Below, one piece after another: positions 21,700 through 35,689 of a stretch of 64,000 bases of DNA. Position 1 is the stretch's first letter; every line of letters starts with the position of its first letter. The position numbers and the translations under genes were made by a program. The notes beneath the pieces are model-generated. The model did not search any database. It saw only the letters and a program-made list of their open reading frames with translations, and was not told where the DNA came from. The DNA comes from Nepenthes gracilis (taxonomy: Eukaryota > Streptophyta > Magnoliopsida > Caryophyllales > Nepenthaceae). The DNA is taken from the NCBI GenBank assembly GCA_033239525.1, contig BSYO01000023.1, positions 15,556,763-15,620,762 of the forward strand. The letters are read 5' to 3'.

Positions 21700-24003
21700 A
21701 TAATGCTCGATTTTTATTTGATTTGGTTTGGTATTTTTGTTATTTTGAATTAAATTGGATTTAACAGAAATAATTATATAATATAAAATTTGAAAGATAT
21801 TTAGAGTAATGAAGTAGACTAGCACCTAAGGAACGCCCAATGTGCACTGAGCACATTTTCTAGTACAGGAATGCCAGATAAGTGCATTAGGTGACGCTTG
21901 AGCACAAAATTCAGTATAGGCACAATCAAGGGGTGCTCGAGGCTACGCTTGTGCATAGTAAGGGTTTGGGTGTGGCATTTGACGTGCGCCCAAGCGGCGC
22001 TTGTGCGCTAATTTGCCTATATAAGGCCTGACACGCCTTATTCGGCCACTTCACGTAGGAAGGAAAAGAAAGGAGAGAGAAAGATAAGAATGGAGAGAAA
22101 GAAATGAAAAGGTATTTTAAAGCATCTTGTTGTTAGATCTATAAGACTGGAGATTGAGACAAATATCATTACGCCCTATCATTAATCTATTTCCATTTTT
22201 AATTATTTTTGCTTATATTTGGTAAATTTAATATACATGTATGTTATTTTATTTATCCTATTTGATTCCTTTGTACATGTACGTCCCTTATACTGATTGT
22301 TTTAGAGTTTCCCCTCGGTTTGGAAAAAATATGTGAAAATTTTATTTATTTTATTAAAAATGGGTAAATACTTTAAAATATGATATTTATATATCAGTAT
22401 ATTTGTAAAGAAAAAGTTATAAAAAATCTACATATGGGTCGTGCATGTGGTCTCCATGTACTGTTACTCTAGGTTGGACTCTATCTTTATTATATGCTTC
22501 GATAAGCAACATTCTTCAAGGGAAAAGCTTTGTGATTTTACTTTTTCGAGTGGAAGCTTTGACATTTTCTGCTAGACAGGAAAAGTTTAGTGATATGTGG
22601 TATAGAGATCCTCTTGATTGTATTTTTATAAGAATTATTGTAAGAAATTAAATGAAACTAATATATTTGGATATCCTAATATATCAGATAAATTTGAGGA
22701 TTATATCTATCTTCTATAGGTGGTAAAAAAAGTAACATTTGATCCTATCTATAGGAGATAATATATAGTTGGCCTGCCTATAGGTCTAAACAACAATGAT
22801 ATAGCTTCAAGTTATCGAGAGTATGCTTAACCCGTCATCAAGTTAGTCTTTCGGTCTTTGGTTCCCTGATTTATACATATTTTAGATTTTGATATGTTTT
22901 TCGAAATTGATTTATATTAAGATTTCGTTTGAGATCCACAAATTTTGCTCATAGTTGGGATTCAATTTATCTTGTATATTTGGATATATGACTACGTTTC
23001 AAATTATACTTTTGAGTACGAGATCACATTTAGACTTTTACTAACGGGCTTTTGGATTGTGATTTTATGTGCTTTGGATATGTTTATAGACCCTTCTGAT
23101 TTTGGACGTAATTGTTTGTCATATTATATGGATACTTGTTCAATATTCAACTCATATTTTTATTTTTTTATCCCTTTAGATTGATGAGTTTTAGATACAT
23201 TGTAGGGAGTTTGGATGCAAATTTAATTGAAGTCTTGCTTATTTTGGTGAGTATTAGTCTATAGCTCGGATTATAGCTGTATTAGTTGAATTCTCGGCAT
23301 TGAGAGATGATGAATTTTGGTTTGTGGTTTTATATTGAGAATAGTTGTGTTATTATATTATTGGAAATGGATGTCATTGGTTATCGCATTTCCTTATGAT
23401 ATAGTGGAGTAGGTTATAATTATTTTATTATCTGGATGAGTTATCTGATAAAATCTTGTAATTGACTTTACATTTTGATTCGTTGTTGCCATATGTTGAC
23501 ATCGTATGGTTTGTCATCATATCATACTCGAAAATCGAGATTTGTTTTGGTCATTGTTAATTTATATTAGGATTTAAATTTTATAGGTTTAAATTAATTA
23601 ATTATTATTATGACCTACTATGATCCGGGACTGTGACAACCTAGGTCCAGTGAAATTTGTTCTTATTATTACTTTTGACTTGTAGTCACAATGACGAGTT
23701 GTAAATTCTCGAATAAATTTTATTATTGTACCTTTTGTACTTTTAATATTATATATTCGAGATATTTATTATTACTATATGTTATTACTTATTATCATTT
23801 GTTAGGTGTATGACTCGTATTATATTTTTTTATTTCAGATTTGAATTAAATACACAATGCTAGTAGGAGATTATTTATTTATTGGAGGACTTTTAGGTAG
23901 ATAAGATTTTAAAAACTAATAGTTGTCGTTATTTATTTTGGTGATAGACACAATATATGGTGATAGATGCTTGGGGGTTTTCTTTTGGGTTATGATCTGT
24001 ATT
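21700..24003 (+). repeat. 5' LTR (first part) of the plus-strand Ty3 element
   Basis: The layout matches the solo LTR at 28960: an AT-rich start, a GC-richer block of degenerate 'gcgctcgag/gcttgtgc' repeats (21815-22040), TATA 'ctatataagg' at 22017-22026, a GA-rich leader, then a 'tctatagg(g)aga' block (22715-22760; compare 32790). The exact first base could not be fixed. Confidence 0.5.
22017..22026 (+). promoter_or_regulatory. TATA box of the plus-strand Ty3 LTR
   Basis: CTATATAAGG directly after the GC-rich repeat block and before a GA-rich leader; plus orientation, as for the internal genes beyond 39649. Confidence 0.55.
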
Positions 24004-27000
24004 TCTCACGTCTTCTAATCATGTCATTAACAATTATTGTCGTTAATAACTATCCAATTAGTAACCTAATTAACTATGGATGAGTTTCATATTGATACAT
24101 CGATCGATCAAAATAAAATAATATTTAATAAAATTATAGGACCCGAATTGTCACGATATCATGTGGCTCCAACGTCGATCAAATTGCGACGTCGGATTTT
24201 ACGTAAGGAGTCATGTCTAATCCGAAACAAAATTATAGTAATTAATTTAACTAAATAAAAACCTTTGCTAACTAGCTATCGGATGAACCAATATCTATGA
24301 CACTATAACCATAAATAATGTAAACTACAAGCCATAAATACTGGATAAAACTAGATAAACTAACATACATCTCATAATTTACAAGCCCATTGTTTGAATA
24401 AAGTAAATACTAAAGTACTATTTAAAAATTAAAATACAATATTAGATATTCCATAATTTTAATTCTAATCTCTTTGAACAACTTTTACTTCAATCCAAAT
24501 TATTCGACAAGTATTCAAACCATTGATCTAAAGGGGTTAATAAAAAATAAAAATAAAAGTAAGTCAAAAGTTCAATAAGGGATATAGTTTTATAATTGAA
24601 CATATAATCTTCATTAAAACATATCTGAGAGAGAGAGCAATTAATCCATTTTCAAAATCAATTTCTATGAAGTGCTATGAATTTTTATGAAATATGTGTA
24701 AAACTTATCAATTTCCTTTGTAAGTTGTTATTCAAATTCATATCATATAATTCATACTCAAATATAAAATTTTCTTAGAGATCAAAGGCCAATAGAGCTT
24801 TACCAACTTAATAAGTGGATAATTAAAGTCTGGGTTTATTCATTTTCACACAACCAAAGGTATTACAGTACTATTTAAGATCTATGGATAGGTCGTTATG
24901 CATATGATATTGTAAACGTGGCCGAATGCCATTTTCATTCGCGGATGATAGATTCAAACCTCGATTACCACTATAACATAGTAAGGTATGTCATAATATA
25001 CTATATGTTGAATTTATTGTAATAGTTCGATACTTAGACTTACGAAAAATCTACTTAATTCTTCAAAATTTTAGTATTTTCTTATTCCGAAGAAAATATT
25101 CTTAGTTCTTTACAAATTATGGAGATTTTCACGCAACCCTTTTAAATAATCATCATGTAGTGCATAAAATTATACAAGAACTCACATATGTAGATTTTTA
25201 GAACATACAAAAGTTGTTTAAAAAAATTTTACAAATATGTGAAACTATTTATATTAGAAATTGTAGAGAAAACTTAAAAATCTTGTGATTCTCATATTTT
25301 CTTTCAATTATCAAGCATGCAGGATAATTTTTTGAATTTTTAGAACTTGAAAACATATATTTAACAATTTTAAACATATAAAAATATTGTGTATGAAAAT
25401 CAAGTATGATATCAGATTTATAGAACATATATGAAAGAAAAACTATAGAAATTAGCTGAGTAATACAATATATATAAGTTTTGACATGAATTTCATACAT
25501 TTTTATAGAATAATGAGGAGAATTTTACATGCATGTTAAACATAAACATTTTATTTATGAAATCATGTCATGTATAAGTATTTAAAATAAGAAATGTATA
25601 GAGAAGTTAGGAAAGAATATCAACAAAGGAAGAAAAATTAGCAATGCACTTTTCTTAACTTGAATCTCACCAAAATCTTCCTTAGATTCTCTTGAATTGG
25701 TCTTTTCTAAAATCTTCTGTCTCTTTTTCTCTCTTCTCCTCTTTTACTTCACTCTACTCTCTCGAATCTGGGAGAAAAATAACTCAAGTTCATCTAGGTG
25801 TGACATGTATACTAATGTAATGCTCGAGCATGTGTCAAACACCACAGTCAAACTGAGTGGCACACAAGCACCATTTGGGCACACATTAAGTGCTGATCAC
25901 ACTAGAAAGTGTAATTTGTGTTTCCTTGGGCATATATCAAGTGCAAGTACATTGGAAAACACACTCGAGTTTTGATCAGGTGTCCATCAAGCGCGACTTC
26001 TTTACTCATTTTGTAATACCCCGGTATTTCGACTCGAATTATCAAATTAATTTAATAATAAATAATATTATATTTTAAGTAATATTAATAATATGTCATT
26101 AATTTTATTAATAAATAATATTCTAATAAATATTAATAATGGATTATTAATAATAATATTAAAATGTTTAAATAATAAATATAATTATATTAAAATAATA
26201 AAAGATAAATAATAAATTTAATAAAACGTTTATGTAATTAATATAATAAATAATATTAAAACCTAACTAATAATTAACACTTATTACTCTTCCTCTCTTT
26301 CTCGATTCTTCGTTCCACCTCTTTTCTTCTCACCTCACCCTTTCTTCTTCCCTTCAGCTCTGCTGTTTCTCTGTCTCTTCCTCTGCGACTCTCCATTTCT
26401 CTCTCTCTCTCGTCTTTCAGTCTCTCTTCGTCTCGCCTCTCTTCCGTTTCATCTCCCTGCCGCACTCAGCCGTTCACTCTGCATTGCCAAATCTGTAGGT
26501 GTTTCCGTCGATTTGATTTCCTGCTCATTTACTCAGTCGACGGTAATTGTGGGATTATAAATAGTGTTGTGCACAAAGGGTGAGAAGTAGTCTGAGCCTC
26601 TGTAATTGAAGTTTCCAGAGTCGCCGTCGTCTGAATCCGTAGTCGTCGTTGCCGGAGAGAGCGTTGCCGTTGTCACTCGGTGCCGGAGCCACCATCGCAA
26701 ACCCTTGCCGATTGCTGCTGTCGGAGCCGCCGTCGTCGTGGTTACACCCTTGCCATTGCCGTCGCCGTCGTCAGTTTACATTACCGTCGCCGCAAACCCT
26801 CGTCACCGTTAATCCCTCGCCGCCATTAACTCTAATCGTTCTGTTCAACAGGCAAGTAAAAACTCCTCTCTCGTTTGCAAGTAATTCTGCTGTGTTTTGC
26901 TACCGATCCGTTCTCCTATCTCTATTTAATTAGTGATGTATGTAGAAACTGTTATAAAAGACTAAATCTGGAAGAACAGAGCTTGGTACTCTGTTGGTTG

Positions 27001-28630
27001 TTATAGCGGTAATTGAGGGTTTGGGACTCGGGTATATAAATGAAAAGTGTGGGTGCTGTGCACGGTGCGTGTGTGCTCAGTGCGCGGTGCGTGGGTGTGA
27101 GTATGCGGACGACAGTATGTATAATGGCAGTATGTGTACTATTACATACAAACGACCGTAAGTATGTGTATACGGGTAATACGTGTATAAACTGATACTT
27201 ATAATTTATATGCCGGCAGTACATATTATGTATCTACTGGGTGTATGTATTTATTTGTGTATTTATATGCCAGCAGTATATATATTTATATGTGTAGCGT
27301 GCTGGATGATTCGAAGAGTGGTGTGTGTGCGTGTGTGTGTCTATATATATGTGCGTGTGCGCCGGTAATATATGTTTATGTTGTGTGCATGGCTTAGTTC
27401 GACATGTTTATAATAATAATAGTCGGTTAAGTGAATATTCCCGTATTTTTTTGATGAATTCCGGTAAAATATTCTTTGTGTCAACTTCGTTGGTGTGCAT
27501 ATATTTATTGGCACTCTATGGCTAAATTGAGGAGATCGTATGAAAACACTAAGGTATCAGGTCGAATGGGAGGCTATGAAACTTTAGTGTAGTCTACACT
27601 TTTCTGATACTGAATCCATATTTCGGGGTTGAGGTCGTTTGGATGGATGCTTATAATTCTGTGAACTGAATTGTGAGATATCAGTGGATATCGTGCCAAG
27701 GTGGTGCTGTGTTTGACTTGATAATGATGTGAATATTCTATGGATCAGATGATCACAGAATATGTGAAGGTTATCTGATGGGATAACGAGAGTGTTGGTA
27801 CGGTACTTGTACACTGTGGTTGGCAAGTATCATGAGACCATAGGGTTGCTTGTCAAACTTACAAGCACCGGAACCTTGAGGTTACCCACTGTGGGTCGGG
27901 TGTGTGAATTGAGGGTTCACAGTGATGTATAAGGTCTAAGGAGACTTTCGTGATATCTTGTATAATTGGGACCTCTTTTGTGAAGGGTTCGATGGAACCT
28001 ATGCCGTGATTGTTACTCGGATTCGGTGAAATCCAATTTGCATCCTCGAGTCTTGTTGTCATATGGCTTTGAGTCGTGGATACGACATGTTGTTAAATCT
28101 CGGATAATTATCTATGTAATTATGTTCCGAGACGCTTTATTGTATTCCATTAATTTATTATTATTTATTTGTTGGGCCTTATGCTCACCTTGCGTTTTAT
28201 TGGCTCCAGTGTAAAGTTATGACAGGTTAGAAGAAATCAAGTTGTAGCTGAAGAATTTTGGTATAGGGACTATCTTGGGATGAGAAGCTTGTGACTGGAA
28301 GCTTTAAAGTTAACTTTATTGATCGAGGTTTTATTATCGGGACTGCGTTCCCAGAGTTTAGATTTTTATAAGCATTTATTGATTTTAGTGATGCATTTAT
28401 GATTTTAGGTTTTTGCGTGGCGGTTTCGGGTCAGGTCGGGTGAATCGAGCTCGAGGCGTTACACATCTTACGCATGCGTGTGCATTGGGTACCTATCAGA
28501 CATCTATCAACTCAACGTGGTCCTGTCAAATTTTGACTTTTGAATCAAAATTTTCTTCTTTTGATTACAATTTTAATTATCTTAATTTAATTAATTATGA
28601 TTACAATAAAATTCAAACTCAAATTATACA
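24004..28630 (-). repeat. 3' LTR of the 24004-39476 element, interrupted at 26012-28463
   Basis: 24004-26011 plus 28464-28630 together match 37338-39476. The match is co-linear through the GC-rich 'ctcgag' repeat block (25825-26000; compare 39110-39290) and resumes after the nested solo LTR with 'catcttacgcatgcg' (compare 'catctcatgcatcag' at 39308). Confidence 0.72.
26012..28463 (+). repeat. Solo LTR nested in the 3' LTR (2.45 kb)
   Basis: Ends TGTAATACCCCGG...GGCGTTACA, flanked by cattt (26007-26011) and catct (28464-28468), a duplication with one mismatch. The uninterrupted partner LTR reads catct at this site. It contains a CT-rich leader (26280-26460), a CGT/GCC-rich stretch (26610-26830) and TG/TA-rich sequence near 27320-27360. 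Short open frames within it look like composition effects, not genes. Confidence 0.82.
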
Positions 28631-28959
28631 ATTCTCTCCTCATTATAAAAATTTTGTCCTCAAAATGTTATATATCTCATTAATGAAATAATTATAGGTA
28701 TTTCTCTTGGATCTCATCTTTTCTTTCTCATGTTGCTTCTTCACATGAATAGTTCCTCCATAAAACTTTGATCAATGACATTTTCTTTCATACAATATTT
28801 CAAATATTCCGATGCTTACTTAATAGTTATTATTGCATGTAAATTTGACCAATGATAGATAGTCATCCTAATTTCCTTTTATTTTTAAAATCAAAACTCC
28901 TTACATATCTTCTAGAATTTGAATCATACACTTTAATTGTTAATCTATTTGATGATGAT
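28631..28959 (-). pseudogene. Integrase C-terminal part and PPT of the minus-strand element
   Basis: Reading the minus strand from the insertion edge gives 'MIQILEDM', a stop, 'GVLI', then 'DDYLSLVKFT' and 'SIGIFEILYERKC'. This is the end of a Ty3 integrase core, directly continuing the part that stops at 33758. The remaining C-terminus is deleted, and 'LRTKFL' plus the PPT follow. The gap between the two halves is filled by a solo LTR with an exact ATGAT duplication. Confidence 0.75.
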
Positions 28960-31900
28960 TGTAAGGTTCGCCTTTTTAATTTATGATAATTGTAGTTAAA
29001 TGAAATAATATAATAAAAATTGAGATCATTGGTTGGAAAAAAATTGATTCATGTTCGATTTCGAGAAGCGCCTAAGGCGCATTGGAGCTCGAAAACACAT
29101 AGGGTCACGCCCGTGGCACGCTGAAGCCTGAAAACCAGTAGGGTCATGCTCGAGTTATGCCCAATGTGCGCTCGAGCATGGAACCCAGTGGTGCCACGCT
29201 TGAGGAGCTCCAGACTGGCGCTCAAGTGCTATTCTGGGTATTTAAACCTGCGTTCAACTTTTTTGCCATTTTTACAGAAAGAGGAAAGAGAGGAGAGAGA
29301 GAGTGCAAAAGTGAAGAGAGAGAAGAGAAAACCGAAGCTTTTGGGTCCATTTTCAAAATAAAGCTAGTTAAGAAACTTGTAGATCAGGTCGATATAAGTA
29401 CACTTCTATACTTTTCTTTCTCTTATTGCTCGTTTATTCCCATTTCTTCCTGGTATTTTTGTTGAAATGTCTATCCAATCTTAGATTTTAAACTATTCAT
29501 GTGTTAAATGTGCATGTCAATTTGTCTTCTGATTTTGAAGTATATGTGTGAAAAACGTGTATGCATGTCGATTTTTATTCTAATTTCGAAGTTTATGGGA
29601 AATATCGTGTTAAACCGGAAACCCTAACCCCATGCATGTTATGATTTTGAGTTATTATGATATTTTGTCACTTATATTTCATAAATGAGGCTTTACATGT
29701 CTAGATAATTATGTTGAGTCCTTTAAATGTGTAAATTTCCTTCCTGAAATGGCTTATATGTTAAGTATATGGACTTATATTGTAAAAATTGCCCATTTTG
29801 TATATTTTTGTGAAAATTCTTGATGTTGTTTAAAATCCCAAATTCGAATTTTAGTTTAACAAAATTTGAAAGATTAAATGTATATTATACACATGAAACG
29901 AAAAATGCATGAAATTTAATGTTTATAGACCGTGAATGATAATGTTTCTATTTTGTATAATGTAGTGAAATTTTCCTGGCTTTCCCTAAGCTCCATGTCA
30001 ATTTATTCATATATTTGAAGTTATATGAATATCGTATGACAAGAAAGAAGTGTATATGCATTTGAAAAGAATTATGAAAGTATGAAAGGGAACTCTATAA
30101 TTTGTTAAAATTTATGAATCGTTCTTCAAGGGCAAGAACTAAGTGATATGAAGCTAAGTGTGGAGTTTCCCTTAAGATAAGTTAAAAATTGGACCAAAAA
30201 TCGTTCATCGGATAGTATTATTTGGTATGCCTTAGGATAGTACAATGGTATATTGATGACTACCCCTTTAGATCCGCTGTGATAGACTGTTTATTTCTAT
30301 CGAAAATTCGACAGAGTTTCATCTGTAATACGGACATTTATCAATATAAAAACCTATACAATCTCCTATACAAAATAACATACATCCAAATGTCCTAACA
30401 TCCGTTGTCAAACAGTTAACAAAACACAAGACCACACAGGATCCAATTGCCACATATTATTTGTGACTCCAACGTTGTGTATCAAAATACAACGTCAGTC
30501 AAAAGAGATACCATTAGGTGCCTGTTACAAACTACAATAACGTGCGAAAGTATAAATAAATCTAAACAATAGCGGAAACTAAATCATCTACTCATTAGCC
30601 TTATGTACAAGATACATTAAGATTTCGAAAGAAATATAAATGTATATACAATTTCCCACGAGATAAATAAAACTACAAGTTCCAAATTTTCGACATGATC
30701 TTTCACATCCAAGCCTAGACCACTTTAAATCTCTACGCTGTTCTATCGGATATATCAAACATGTGCTAAACTAGAGATAAGGAGAAGTAAGGATGAGTTA
30801 ACAGCTCAACAAGTGTTATATGATCAAAGACAATAACAATATAAGCGAGATAAAGCAAAAGAGACCTATGATCATAATGCGGATGCGCATATATAAAGTA
30901 TGATCAAATATACTTTGGAATGCAATTGATTTCTCATATTTGTCCTTCTTTTCTTTGAAATGTAAATTATGCATAGTTACTCATCTTTACGGATTTGGAC
31001 CAGTAAATCTTACTAGCTAAAGGTGCGTGAGGATGAGAAAAGGAATATGTTACTTTATACATTCTAAAACATAACGACTACATTTTAGGCCTGTAATTTT
31101 TCAACCATCACATATCGGCTATATTTTAGGTCTGTAATTACTCGTCCATCACATATGTCCCCACACGTACCCCCGGGGCTTAGGGGCAGTCATCGTCCTT
31201 TCACAGTAATATCCAAAGGCTTGCTAAGAGCATTACCTACTAAAATGCGCAGCCAGAATGATCCTTGTATCTCTACTGTAATGCAGCTAGCAGGCCAAGG
31301 GGTATTTCCTCTGTAACATAGTTTCATGCTCCTTGTTTCATAGTTTCTTATTCATTTGAGAGAAGGTCCACCACAATTTGATTCACAATGTCTCCATTCG
31401 GGAGAACAATTTGATCACATAACACATTGTAAATTTTCCTCCGAACGTATATACGATTGTTGTCTTTTCTTCGGATTTAAGCCTTATCACAAGTTAATTG
31501 GATACATGAACTTCATAATTCATAGAAAAGATTAGGATTTCTTACCACCATTAGTCAATTGTCATTTCGGGGGCCTCCGGAATACATTTTCTTCATAATG
31601 GTATACAAATACATATTCCCGGGGCTTACAATTGAACCTATACAATTAAACATAGTTTAAATAACAATTAATTACAATGAAAGCATGTAAAATTTTCATT
31701 TGACCTCCGGTGAACAGTAACAGGGCTATTTTAGAGCATTTAGATGTTGCGAACGGATGGATATTTGTAAAATCGAACGCCTGACCAAAGTATATGTATA
31801 ATTAAGACACAATAATTCATAATTTGGGATCAATTAAATATATAATCGAAGGGAAAGGGAAAAATCCTAAGTTGGGCACGGGTCTAGGGTTTTGCAAGCG

Positions 31901-33757
31901 GGTTTTCACATATTTACAATTGGTAAATTGTCATATATATGATATGGGTAATGATATTCTAATCCTAATTTCTACAAAAGACTCAAAAATCAAGGCCCAA
32001 AACTACCCAGGTGCCGAGTTAGAGTTTGACTGTAAAAATCGATCAATTTCTACGAATTTGGACATGGAATTTACATATATGTATAATTAAGCTATGGGTA
32101 CCACATATACATATATGGTCGGGTATCGGGATAATAATGCCCAAAGGGGATCGAATAAAAATCAAAAAGAATTGAAGAAAAGGGTATGAATGCACTTACC
32201 TCGACTCGATCTTCGATTTCTCAAACTAGCTTGAAGTCGAAATTCATCTCGAGGTCATTGTTTTCTCCTCTCTCTCTTCTCCCTCCCTCTCTCTCTCTAC
32301 CCGTGGCCTCTACTTTTTCTCTTGCCCTCTCCGCATCCGTAACGGTTATAAAACCCAAACATGGCTTTTATACGGATTGACATTGAAGTGCCATCTGCGG
32401 CGCGCAGCAGGTACGCTTGCACTGGAATCGGTGCTCGTCGGGCACTTGAGCGCTCGGCACTGCCACCTGATTTTCGACTTCAAAACACATCTTTCCATAT
32501 ACTTCAAGCCTAATTGTAATTATATTAATTTAATACCCCGAGATTATCATAATTTAAAATCCGAATCATATTTATGAATTAATATATCGAAATTATAATG
32601 CCGGTTCATTATTCCACCAATTCTGAATCTTCGACCCCTTAAATTTGATTCCTCTCGAGTACTTAGATCTCGATCTACTTATTTGAATTTAATTACCCGA
32701 ATATATCATACTCTAAAAATCGGTACCTTACAGCCGCTGGGGATAGAAAAGTAGTGTTTGGTCCCGTCTATAGGGAGATATGTAGACCGCTCGTCTCTGG
32801 GTGTTGAATAGGAGTATGAGGCCTTATATTGTGCAGAAGCATACACAATTCTTTCTTCGATAGTGTACTCTTTTAATTAATAAGGCCTATTGGCCCTAAT
32901 CCTTAAAGAAAAGTAAGATTTAAGCATATTTTCTGGTTAAATATAAAGATAAGAAAATTTGATATGTATTATGAAGACTTTTGTACATATTTAAACCTTT
33001 GTACACAATCACGATCCCTATTTTCCTTCTGATATATATTTAAGTTAAAAGTATGTATGTTTCTTTATATATTATATATTATTGAGTATTTGATTCTCTT
33101 CCTTATTATTTTTGCTAACCTTCAGATGAGTAGAAGGTATAGGAGTTCGTACTCGGCGAGCAAGATTAAAGATTTGAAAGAAATTTAGGCTTGTTTGTTC
33201 TGATATCTATGTATTGTCGTATATTGGACATGTTTAGGCCATTTTATTTATGGTAGATCAGTTAGGATAGTTTTGGACATGATTTTTTATGTATTATAGA
33301 TCTCCAAATGATATTGTTAGCTCATATGGTATTTTTGTATTGTCCGAAGTTGCCAATTTTATGATGATCATGGATACGATTATTATTTTTGTATTAGTTT
33401 ATTTTTGTGGAAGTGAAATAGGATGTTTCATGTTGTGCAGGTTATGAAGGAATTTTGTTATGGATATATTCTTGCTTCCAAGAATATTGTTGGATATATA
33501 TATATATGTTGAATTGATCTTTGGCAAGCATCCATCATTAATTAGGTCCAACGTCTTCGTCGATATTTATGTAGGTGTTGGAGCCACAGAGGTATGATGT
33601 TTGTTTTTGGGTCATGTGCTTGTGATCTTTATTATTTGTAGAATTTGGTCGAGGTATCGACATGAAAATCTCACATCCAAGGAATTATTTTATTTTCTTT
33701 AGTATGGATGTTTGATTATAATCAGGTTATTGATGGATGTTAGGACGTGGTCTCACT
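28960..33757 (+). repeat. Solo LTR inserted in integrase, itself interrupted, TSD ATGAT
   Basis: Starts TGTAAGGTTCGCC and ends GGTCTCACT (terminal A to T change). ATGAT is exact at 28955-28959 and 33758-33762. The integrase reading frame continues across the pair, which proves the insertion point. Without the nested LTR at 30278-32732 it is about 2.34 kb. TATA-like 'tatttaaac' lies at 29239-29247 after GC-rich 'gctcgag' repeats. Confidence 0.85.
30278..32732 (-). repeat. Solo LTR nested within the 28960-33757 solo LTR
   Basis: On the plus strand it starts TGTGATAG and ends CCTTACA; the minus strand reads TGTAAGG...TATCACA. The flanks are tccgc (30273-30277) and gccgc (32733-32737), one mismatch. 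A CT-rich leader block lies at 32260-32340. The host LTR's 'tctatagggaga' block resumes just after it. It is related to the 2879-10952 LTRs ('tccaacgt...caacgtcag', 'agataccattaggt'). Confidence 0.8.
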
Positions 33758-34290
33758 ATGATTGGCTGTGCTGAATTTTAGATTGGTCTCCAATTCTTGA
33801 TACAAAATTTTTTTAAAATTTTGAGACAAATCCAGGTCTCGATTTGATATAATAGAAGCTAGTACACCGTCTAATTTAACGATGCCATTAATGTATAGTC
33901 TTGCTAGTTGATCTGTAGAGAATGTCATCCGAATGGCTACAAAATGAGCCGATTTAGTGAGCCAATCTATAATCACCCAAACAATATCATAATTCCTCTA
34001 CATCCTTAACAAATCCATTAAAAAATCCATTGTTATATCCTCCCTTTTCTAATTGGGAGTTGGCATAGGTTGTGATAGGTTTGGTGGTTTCGTGTACTCG
34101 ACATTCAATTATTAACATGCTAAACATTTTCCCACATAGGCTGCTATTTTTCTTTTTATGTTTTGCCACAAAAATATTTTCTTTAAATTCTAATATATTT
34201 TATTAATTTATGAGTGAGTAGTATACTTTGATCGACAAGCCTTATTCATGATTTATTTTTTCAATTCTGTAATATCCGGGTCACATATGT
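33758..34290 (-). pseudogene. Integrase N-terminal and core part of the minus-strand element
   Basis: 'DWLTKSAHFVAIRMTFSTDQ' and 'ISNRDLDLS' give the two core Asp regions, and the sequence runs to 'LKFSTANH' at the insertion edge. Farther upstream, frameshifted pieces at 33987-34169 match the region just before the core. It continues at 28959 on the far side of the solo LTR. Confidence 0.75.
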
Positions 34291-34299
34291 GTTCCCAAA

Positions 34300-35640
34300 A
34301 CCTCAAAACTCCATCTACCCAAATACTAAAATCCACTCTAGAATCCCCATTTAAATCTCCAACAATATCTACAAAAATGGATCATCTACTTGGGCACCTT
34401 TAATTCTTTCTAAAATTTTCGATTGTACTTAAAAATAAGATAATATCATCCAAGTACCTTGGGAGTGCATTTTAATTTCACTTTACTCCATACATTCTAA
34501 CATCTCTATCTCCTTGATCTCCAGATGAGCCATAAAATTTCATTGTTTGATGACTTAAAGCATTCACCACAACATTAGCTTTTCTCAATTAGTATTGAAT
34601 TTCACAATAATAACTGAGATCCATGTATGTTCTCTGTCTCATATTCAAGACTTTGTGAGAAAAAAATACTAGAGGCACTTGTGGTCCAGATATAATAAAA
34701 ATTTCTCTCCGAATAGACAATGTCTCTAAATCTTTAGCACAAAGATCACCATCGCCAATTTTAGATTGTGTGTGGGATAATTCCTTTTGTGCATCTTTAA
34801 TTGCCATGAACCATTCAAGATCACCTTCCCATGCTATTTCAGAACACACCATAATCCAGTCTTAGATACATCGCAATAGACCACGAATCCCCCATATCCT
34901 TCAAGAATTATCAAAATCGTGGTTGTCATTAGGCATTCCTTCAATTCCTGGAAACTTTTTTCACAGTCCTTCATCAAATTGAATTTAACTTCCTTCCATG
35001 TCAATCGGGTTAGTGGCATAGCAATTTTGAAAAAAATTCTCCAAAATTCTTCGATAATAACCCTCCATATTCAAAAAGCTCCTAACTTAAGTTACCGTTG
35101 TCAGTCAACTCTAATTAATTACAGTTTCAACCTTTTTGTAATCAATCGAATTACTTCCTTTTGAAATGATATGATCCAAAAATATGACTTCTTTAATTTA
35201 AAACTCACATTTATTCAGCTTGACATACAAACTCCTTTCCTAAAGTGTTTGGAGTACATTCTTTAATTGCGATTTATACTCTTCGTAACTCTAAAGTATA
35301 TTAACATATTATCAATGAAAACCACAATGAATTTGTCAAGATAGGGTTGAAATACCTGATTCATCAAATTCATAAAAATTATAGGGGCACTAGTTAATTC
35401 AAAAGGTATAACTAAGAATTCGTAATACCTATACCTCTTTTGGAAAGCCGTCTTCACCATATCTTTCTTCTTAATCCTCAATTAATGATAATATGAACGA
35501 AGATCAATCTTTAAAAATACTTGGACCATTACAATTGATTAAACAAGTTATCGATTCTCAATAATGGGTACTTGTTCTTGATAGTGATCTTGTTTAACTC
35601 TCAATGATTTATGCACAGTCGCATAGGCCGGTCCTTCTTC
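34300..35640 (-). pseudogene. RT-RNase H remnant, catalytic box FIDN
   Basis: '[20 protein letters not shown]' and '[12 protein letters not shown]' (about 35300-35340) mark the RT palm; the second catalytic Asp of the usual FIDD is Asn. 'MPLTRLTWKEVKFNLMKDCE' (near 34980) is the connection region. Positions 34589-34730 hold RNase H remains including 'NMRQRTYMDLSYYCEIQY'. There are several frameshifts. Confidence 0.72.
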
Positions 35641-35689
35641 TTAACAAATAACACTGAGGCACCCTATGGGGATACATTTGGTCAGATGA

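Noticed and set aside
26606..26933. Open frames in the CGT/GCC-rich stretch
   Set aside because: They lie inside a solo LTR (26012-28463), are low-complexity, and overlap in two frames with equal quality.
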